NCBI GenBank assembly: GCA_031763025.1
Contig: JASSKH010000024.1
Location: 10,128,087-10,192,086 of the forward strand
From: Macrocystis pyrifera
Taxonomy: Eukaryota > Sar > Phaeophyceae > Laminariales > Laminariaceae
DNA: 64,000 nucleotides
Reading direction: 5' to 3'
Position numbers and translations under genes: made by a program. The notes under the pieces are model-generated. The model did not search any database and was not told the origin of the DNA. It saw only the letters and a program-made list of their open reading frames with translations. Positions 57,470-64,000 of the stretch are shown piece after piece; the first letter of the stretch is position 1; the number at the start of each line of letters is the position of its first letter.

Positions 57470-59600
57470 GAGGTACAACAGTATAGTACTACTCTGTACT
57501 GTGGCCAGCACACATACACCAACGTTGCGAAAAAGGATGGAAATTGGATACGATTAGGTACCCGTTATCCGTTATACCCACAGCACGTACGACTGGAGTA
57601 TGAAAAAGTAGGGGTTTGCAAAGAAGTTGGAAGGCCTTCTCGAGCAGGGCATTTGCTAGGGTGTTAAAAGAAGTTGGATGCCGCAGCGCCGGTCAGATGG
57701 GTCACGCATACCTGCCGGCAGTACCAAAGCAAAGGCGTGCTGTCAGCTCTTTCTTCATAGCTGTGAGCCGGAACCCTTGCATATATCCACAGCAACAGGG
57801 CGACAGCGACTACTTGGTGAGGGCGGGGTTGTTTTATTCGGTAGTTTGCCCTGTTTTGGACGTTGGTGCTGCTGTTGCTTCGTTCTCTGCAACGTTTGCT
57901 TCAGGAATCAAAACAACCGCAAGCCTTCCCCACACAAGCGCAATGCATCGTGCAGACGTGCGACTCGAGGCATAGAGCTAGCATCTGCAAATAACAAGGT
58001 TGTGTTTCACCGCTGTGTTCAGCGCGTCCCGCTTTATATCTTTCTCGAACAGCGGACCTGTACGTACGAGTACGTAATCGTGGTACATGGTTGGTGTCCT
58101 GTTTGCTTGACAGCAGTCATCTCTGTGAGCACCGATTACTTTCCCGTGTAGTCGGCTTCGCACGACTACAGCAGTAGGGCAAAAACAACGCACCATACAC
58201 GTTCAGCTACTGATATACCGGTAGGTGGTATCTAGTAGGCAAACCTGAAAACACCTTGTGCGAGAATGCTCCTTCGGATATCGGTCCGCGGATAGCTACA
58301 TTCGTACGGTATGTAAATACGAGTCTCGAACTCTCTGATGGGAGTCACTCTCGCCCAAGATACCCCTGTTTGTCGCTGACGCGATAAATAAACCGTTCCT
58401 TCGTATATCCAGCACCGAGAGGGTCCGTACGTACGAGGTCCTCGTACGCGTACGAGTATGAAGCGACTCTAGTCCATTGTTCCTATCTTACAGGGAGAGA
58501 TGCGAGTTCCGCGGTCACAGCGAGCCTGGTAGAGACTTGAATGGCTCGTTAGTTTTCAGCAGAATAGGGGCAGTTCAGCAATGATAGAGCTGGACGACTA
58601 CGTACTTATACTCTCAAAGTTCGATCGTGCATTATTCAGCTGGACAGGTACAATTATAACAAACAGGTAGGATATGGATTATAGATATTATCCTACCAGC
58701 ACAACGGCGGCCATATATTTCAGCTGTGTGCGGTTGCTGGTCTCACGTTACATGGCTCATTGCCACAAGCTAGCCCGTGGCAACGAAGGTACCAGGCACA
58801 CTCTTGTTAGTACGCGTACTACTACGTAAAGGAAGCATTATCAGCTACGAGTAGGAGTACGACAGTTTCGCAGATGGTGCACCCCTTCGGGCTTTAAGCA
58901 TAGCGCCGGAGTGTATGAAAATCGTAAGAGCTCGGACCTGTCGTACATGGTTCCCCAGCAGGCAAATATTTCTGCTGTCGAATGTTTGATTCTACTGCTG
59001 TAAATTATTTGTACGTACAGCCAGTAGTACGAAGAGCTATTCACTGCATTGGGGGTCGCGGTTTAAGAGAGGGGTGTGTCAGGCCGGTTTGACCTGTGCT
59101 AAAACCCGAACTTCTCTTGTACCAGAATCGATACTATGCAAATATGTATTCCCGCTGATGGGCAGCCTTCCCGGGGAGCGAGCGCTGATGTATGAGGAGG
59201 GCGGCAATTATTCCGCGGGGCATACTAAAAAACACGCACAACTGTGAAGATCCAATTGACTACTACGACGACTGCTACCGAGCAGCATTAATTAATAAGG
59301 GCACCGTGCGTACGACGTAACCTTTCGGGTGCTCGTTCCAAGCTATTTTTAATGTTGACCTCTCTTAAACCAGTTACTCTCTTGCGCCGGTAGCTCTTAA
59401 AACGTGACCCCCACTGTATTGAATTCACTCATCGTACTGCTGCAGTCGTACATACAACTAGTACTTGCAGTAGTACCTGGTACATATGAAAACGTTCCCC
59501 TTGGGTATAGTGGTTGACTTGAAGTCCCGTGGGTGTCTCAAGTTGAAAAGGGGGAACACACGCGGTCCTATCATATGATATGTATATCAGCCTATGTTAG
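57470..59600. other. Stretch without a recognised gene
   Basis: Upstream of the kelch gene, so its promoter should lie in the first few hundred bases, but no TATA-like or other known box stands out. Frames at 57.6-58.15 kb (plus) show no motif. TACGTACGAGTAC-type palindromic phrases are common at 58.0-58.45 kb. Confidence 0.4.
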
Positions 59601-61110
59601 CTTCGGTGGTGTTTTACCGCTGCTGCTGCTGCCGTTGTACCGCTGCTGTACTGCTCGGCGCTTTTGAAATTCAGAGGAAGCGTGGGTTGGAATCGTCCAG
59701 TTCGTTGTGTTAAGAGTGGCACATGTCCACATAAACGCACACCCACACAGCAGCACTGTAGCTGTCACAAAAAAGGCCTTGAAGTACGGCTACTGCTGTA
59801 CCACGTCTGCCACAACATCAAAAGCTAATGATTCAGGTACACAGTAGGAGAAACAGATAGCATACCAAGAACGAGGAAGAAAGCTGAAATTGTACCTCTC
59901 GAATCCTACTGCTGTGCTACACACACACGCACACGCACGCACACACACGCAGCAGCGCCGCTCGTGGCTGTCACGAAGGGAAACCCTTAAAGCGCGGCTA
60001 TTGTACCGTGGCTACTTAGCCTTTGAGGGCTGCTCTAGGTATTTCAGAAACAGCACCAGAGGGGAAAAAAAATGAAAAAATGTCACTTCGGGGTTCCCAT
60101 TGACCTGCTTGGCTCTGTCTCTTTGAAAAAATTTCCTGTGAGTAGTTGTCAATTCACTAGACTTTGAATGCCCAGAGCACGCACCACAGAGCCCGGCTGG
60201 GGCTCAAGCTTGCGCCGTAGTGTACTGCGTGCTCCGCTGCCGAGAATCCGAGAAAAGACACGCGGCCGTAAAAAAAAACGTCGTGCAAGGTTTCCCTTCG
60301 GGATATTAACTCCCGGGATGTTGCACGTTGAAAAGAGGGAACATCGTCATTCAAGCGTTCCTATTCTTGTTGTTTACTCGGAGTACATGACATGATGAGG
60401 TTCGACGATGCGTGTTTGCATGTTAAAGTTGTATAGGAGACAACAAATGTGGTAACAATTTCATGTATCCTGGTGAACACACACATAAACAAACACCAAA
60501 GCACCGTGGCTGTCATCGGGCCAGAGGTTGAAGCGCTGGGCGTTGAACCGCTGCTGTTGTTGGGGTGTTTACCATGGCTCCGCGGCTACCTTTGAAACTC
60601 GCAGGAAGTGTGGGTACACATCGTCCTGCCTCCTGCTCAGCATCGTTTGGTTCCCAAAGCGATGCCAGTTAACAATTGCCCCGCTAGATTATACCAGGCG
60701 CGCCGGTTCCTATTTCCCAAGACGAAAGAAAATGTGGCACACACGCACATACAGAGGCACCGTCCGTGGCCGTCACAATAGGAAGAGTTTGATGCACTAC
60801 TGCTGCTGTACGGTGGCTGCCACAAAGCAGAGCTAGAGGGACCGTGTGATACATGCATAATACAGCAGCAGAGAGAAAAAGCTGAAATTGTGGGTTTTTC
60901 ATGGTCCTGCGAGGCTCGGCGAGGCGGAACATAATCCCTTGAAAGAGCGCCAGCTCGCGCGGCTTTGTGACGCCCAGAGCGTGCGCCACAGGGGTCGACC
61001 GGGGCTCAAACGTGCGCCGTAGAGTACGGGCGGGGCTTCTGCGTGCCCCGCGACCGGAGCCGCGAAAAAAGACCCACAGCCGGCGAAGAGCTTTCAAACG
61101 CGAAGAAAAA
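59600..61110. repeat. Diverged tandem duplication, unit roughly 0.8-0.9 kb
   Basis: Matching pairs: TTGAAA.TC(A)GAGGAAG.GTGGGT (59.67 / 60.59 kb); CCACAACATCAAAAGCTA-like against CCACAAAGCAGAGCTAG (59.81 / 60.82 kb); AAGCTGAAATTGT (59.88 / 60.88 kb); GCCCAGAGC.....CACAG....CCGG..GGGGCTCAA (60.17 / 60.97 kb). Spacing varies, so indels are present. Non-coding as far as I can see. Confidence 0.5.
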
Positions 61111-62640
61111 AGCGAACTGACACATGCAGCCCTGTTGTTTTCTTACAGACTGTGCACGGGGTGATAGAGACCGCGCACTGTTTCCAAACAGTTGTTTCAT
61201 CTGTCGTGATGGTGAGCTCGCACCGACGCTCGAGCCGATTAGTGGCGAGGTCGAGATGCTATGTACGTTCTTGTTTGTTTTTTAAACAGGAGTTGATGTA
61301 ACCCGGTGTTTCAAGAGAGACCTTTTTTTCACTGTCCTGTCGACCGCCCGGGTCTTGCTTAGAACCCTGGCCCCACGCCAAGCTTCGTCCACCCTGCTCC
61401 CGCTTAAAAACCTCATCCCACACCGAGCTACTACAAGCTGATCCCACAAGGCAATCATACGATCGTCATTCCAAATCGATCCGTATATTTGCGACCAAAG
61501 CAACAGCCCACGCGTGGATCTCTCGCAATGTCGTTTCCTTAATACTGCAAGAGCAACTCCTCAACACGACAACACAGAACAGTACTGGAGTAGGCAGATT
61601 ATCATATAACCGAACGACAAATGAGTACGATTGTGTATTTTTGCGTTGCCTTGGGCGGATCGTTCATGCAATTATCTTATTGAATGGTTGATGACAAGTC
61701 CTTCATCCTTGAATGATCGTCAAGCTCGATCCGTATATTGCGTAACCCCTCTGTGGAACACAATACCTACTACTGTAGTCGAGAGTGATTTTATCCCTGT
61801 CATGAACGAACTTGACAACATAAGATCGTATTGGAGAGTTACTGTCGTCCTCGAACACTCAATACAGTAGTAATGAGACGAGGAGAGTAACACAGCAGTG
61901 TGCGACTCGTCACAGTACAGATTCGCGAGCACGGGTTCGACCGGTGGTTACTATAGGGTGTGCTACATTAAACTCCCGTTCTTGTCTCGCGGGCTACATG
62001 GGCTATCTACACCCAAGCGTGTAGCTTATCGATAGCTCCACACAGGTCTGATATATACCGAAAGGTAGTGTCTGTGGAACTTACACGCTTTTAAACGACA
62101 AAAGATACCGTTGACTGACGAAGCAAGCGCAGGCGTGCCAATGATATGTGGGCCATAGGGAATGCCAGGGACTGAGAGTAGGGCCGATGCGATGCGATTG
62201 TGGGCGTGTAAAATGGTGCGTTTGGGGGTCCGGACGGTGGGGGTGGGAGAGCGAAGAAAAAATTGGCGAGGTAGGTAGAGGGAAGTGATCGGTTAAAGGG
62301 TGCTTCATAAATCGTATACGGAGTACCAGGTAGGATTTTCATTAAAAAGCGCATACTTGCAGAGAGGTTGCTTCAAACGTCGTAGAGGAATATTGGTTCA
62401 TTGGAGTAATCGATGTTTTTACCCAAGAGGAAAACCGAAGAGCGAACTCTTGAGAATTTGTTCGTGGTAGGCCTGTTCGTGCATCTACGACTTCATGGAT
62501 TGCCCGTAGTCGTGCACACAACTGGTTCTTACAGTAGTACCAGGTACCGGATACGTAGACTCTGTTTAGAGATAGCCCTGTTATTCTTCTATTTTGTCGA
62601 TCTACACTATTGATACGTACTCGTCTGACTCGTAGTCTCT
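61110..62640. other. Stretch without a recognised gene
   Basis: A minus-strand frame at 61.26-61.45 kb (CSSSVWDEVFKREQGGRS) looks slightly protein-like but starts without ATG and has no partner exon. Nothing else stands out. Confidence 0.35.
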
Positions 62641-62831
62641 ATTAGCCGGAACGCTGTACGTGTAGCTCAGCGGGAACCCAACACTTTCCGGTTCTCTCTT
62701 AGGTTCGATCCTCACCCCCTATCCACCATGTTTTGGTGTTTGAATCATGACACATAATTCTAATCGATCAGACAAATTCATTGCGCCCAACCCCATCGGC
62801 CAGGTGCCGGGAACAAAGGTTGGGCGGGGCT

Positions 62832-63749
62832 ATGAGCAACGAAGATGTGCTGTCGCTAAGGCGAGGATGGATACCAAGCGCCATCGCCCTAGGTCTATGC
62901 TTTGTGCCCCTCAGTTCTGTCGGACTCGAAGCTTTCGATAAGGGATGGGCACGAGGATTGGCGACCTTCATCGCTTTGGAGGTGGTGCGGGTGGGGGCAG
63001 TGGTACTACTCCCTTACTGGTGGAGAGAGATAGCAGGCAGGACGGATTTGCTCACGGATAGGAGCCGCGAGCAGTTTGGGGGGCAGCTCACGTCGCTCCT
63101 GCTGTCCAGCTACCTGACTTGGAGTATCATTCGGTGGGACTGGCAGCTGACGACCAAGCTTCCTTTCATCCAGACGGTGGGGGAAGATCACACGGGCGTG
63201 GTTTTCAGCCTGATGGCGATGATGCTCGCATACATCGTGCACGACACCTGGCACCTGCTGAGGTCATGGCGAGTGAACCGCAACCGAGTGATGCTGATTC
63301 ACCATGCCGTATTTGCCGTGATCAGCATCATGGGGATGCGGTTCATGCAGCTTCCGATACACATGCGCATCCACTTCATCATGTTTTCGGCCGAAATGTC
63401 CACGCCGCTTCTAAACGGGCGCTGGCTTCTTCGTCACATCGGCTTAGTGCACAAGTCGCACATGGTCATGATCGTGATATCTTCCTCCTTTCTTGTGCTA
63501 TTCCTGGTGACGCGGATCCTCATGTATCTCTTTATGATACTCGACATCATCCAGCTGCATGCGGAGTTGATAATGCCGCTGCCGTTAAAGCCGTTGTTCC
63601 TTCTGGCGGTGGTCATCTCGTATGTCGTGAACCTGTATTGGGCGTCGCTCATTGTGGGTGCGTTGCTAGGGAAGGAGGGCGGGGGGAAGCGGAGGGGGGG
63701 ACCAACACTGACGGTGAATCACCCTGACACCCAGAAGAAGTTGGCTTGA
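62832..63749 (+). CDS. TLC-domain multi-pass membrane protein (TMEM56/TLCD4-like)
   Basis: A 305-residue single-exon protein. I place the start at the ATG at 62832 (MSNEDVLSLRRGW), because the open frame above it has no earlier ATG. At least six hydrophobic segments can be seen. TLC (TRAM/LAG1/CLN8) marks are YIVHDTWHLLRS (about residue 140), the VMLIHHAVFAVI His pair (about 160), and FSAEMSTPLLNGRWLL (about 200). The last is the E.STP-N signature of the TMEM56/TLCD branch rather than of ceramide synthases. The tail is short and Lys/Gly-rich. Such proteins sit in ER or plasma membrane and affect lipid composition; the exact substrate is unknown. The frame is intact, with no sign of transfer. 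Confidence 0.85.
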   Translation: MSNEDVLSLRRGWIPSAIALGLCFVPLSSVGLEAFDKGWARGLATFIALEVVRVGAVVLLPYWWREIAGRTDLLTDRSREQFGGQLTSLLLSSYLTWSIIRWDWQLTTKLPFIQTVGEDHTGVVFSLMAMMLAYIVHDTWHLLRSWRVNRNRVMLIHHAVFAVISIMGMRFMQLPIHMRIHFIMFSAEMSTPLLNGRWLLRHIGLVHKSHMVMIVISSSFLVLFLVTRILMYLFMILDIIQLHAELIMPLPLKPLFLLAVVISYVVNLYWASLIVGALLGKEGGGKRRGGPTLTVNHPDTQKKLA

Positions 63750-64000
63750 CTTTAATTATCACGCACACGGAGTTTTTGGGTTTTTAAGGATTTGCACTAA
63801 AGCTTAGGGATTTACGCCAGAGTTTCCGGTAATCCTTTTTGTCGACATACCAGGTGCTACCGTGTTTGCCCGAACTGCATTGAGGGGGACAAAAAGAAAC
63901 CGGTGGGAGCCCCCTCCCCTGTGTACATACTCTGGAACTGCTGTAACCGTCGGTCTAGAGGAGGGTTGAGTAATTCTGGCGTAGATTAGCCGCCACAGGT
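63750..64000 (+). other. 3' flank of the TLC gene
   Basis: No gene seen. It has a TACCAGGTGC phrase at 63849 and no canonical AATAAA near the stop. Confidence 0.3.

Noticed and set aside
62663-62712. A-box-like TAGCTCAGCGGG and B-box-like GGTTCGATCC upstream of the TLC gene
   Set aside because: The boxes are about 39 bases apart instead of about 44, and neither a T-stem nor an acceptor stem can form. Not called a tRNA.

Overview
This is intron-rich nuclear DNA of a eukaryote. A stramenopile, most likely a brown alga, fits best. Reasons: long genes of short exons with GT-AG introns of 50 bp to several kb; a family GH95 alpha-L-fucosidase and a PAN/apple-domain gene; large (TAG)n arrays; and a LINE whose C-terminal wording I associate with brown-algal repeats. 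The lineage is an inference. Gene density is low and most of the window is repeats.

Layout. 1-10.8 kb (minus strand): a GH95 alpha-L-fucosidase gene whose exons I could chain by motif and by matching intron phase; it runs off the left edge. Its introns hold a dispersed repeat ending in (TAG)n, a MITE, a 0.8-kb inverted-repeat element with a 45-bp hairpin, and LINE tails. 12.6-14.0 kb (minus): two exons of a PAN/apple-domain gene. 15.8-17.3 kb: a repeat block and a second copy of the (TAG)n-ended repeat. 17.3-26.7 kb: a fairly young but broken Ty3/gypsy LTR retrotransposon sitting inside that TAG array, with an 851-bp inverted-repeat DNA element inserted in its 5' LTR. 27-40.5 kb: no convincing gene; MITE copies, tandem duplications and dispersed repeats.

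40.5-49.0 kb (minus): one decayed LINE cut in two by a 4.4-kb segment. That segment has short inverted ends and holds a gene joining the C-terminal half of a Pif1-like helicase to a ubiquitin-specific-protease-like domain. This is the most unusual object in the window. 49.6-51.1 kb: retroposon tails, a MITE and a tRNA-like sequence. 51.6-57.5 kb (minus): a multi-exon gene for a kelch propeller, coiled coil and fibronectin-III protein, host-cell-factor-like in layout, with one apparent extra G in its large exon. 57.5-62.8 kb: repeats without a recognisable gene. 62.8-63.75 kb (plus): an intact single-exon TLC-domain membrane protein.

The host genes (fucosidase, PAN protein, kelch/FN3 protein, TLC protein) show no sign of a shared pathway. 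The strongest stories are the nested insertions (LTR element in a repeat tail, DNA element in the LTR; helicase-protease segment in a LINE; unknown segment in a MITE) and the helicase-protease fusion. All exon chains were made by eye from splice motifs, frame and family motifs; none was checked against transcripts or databases.
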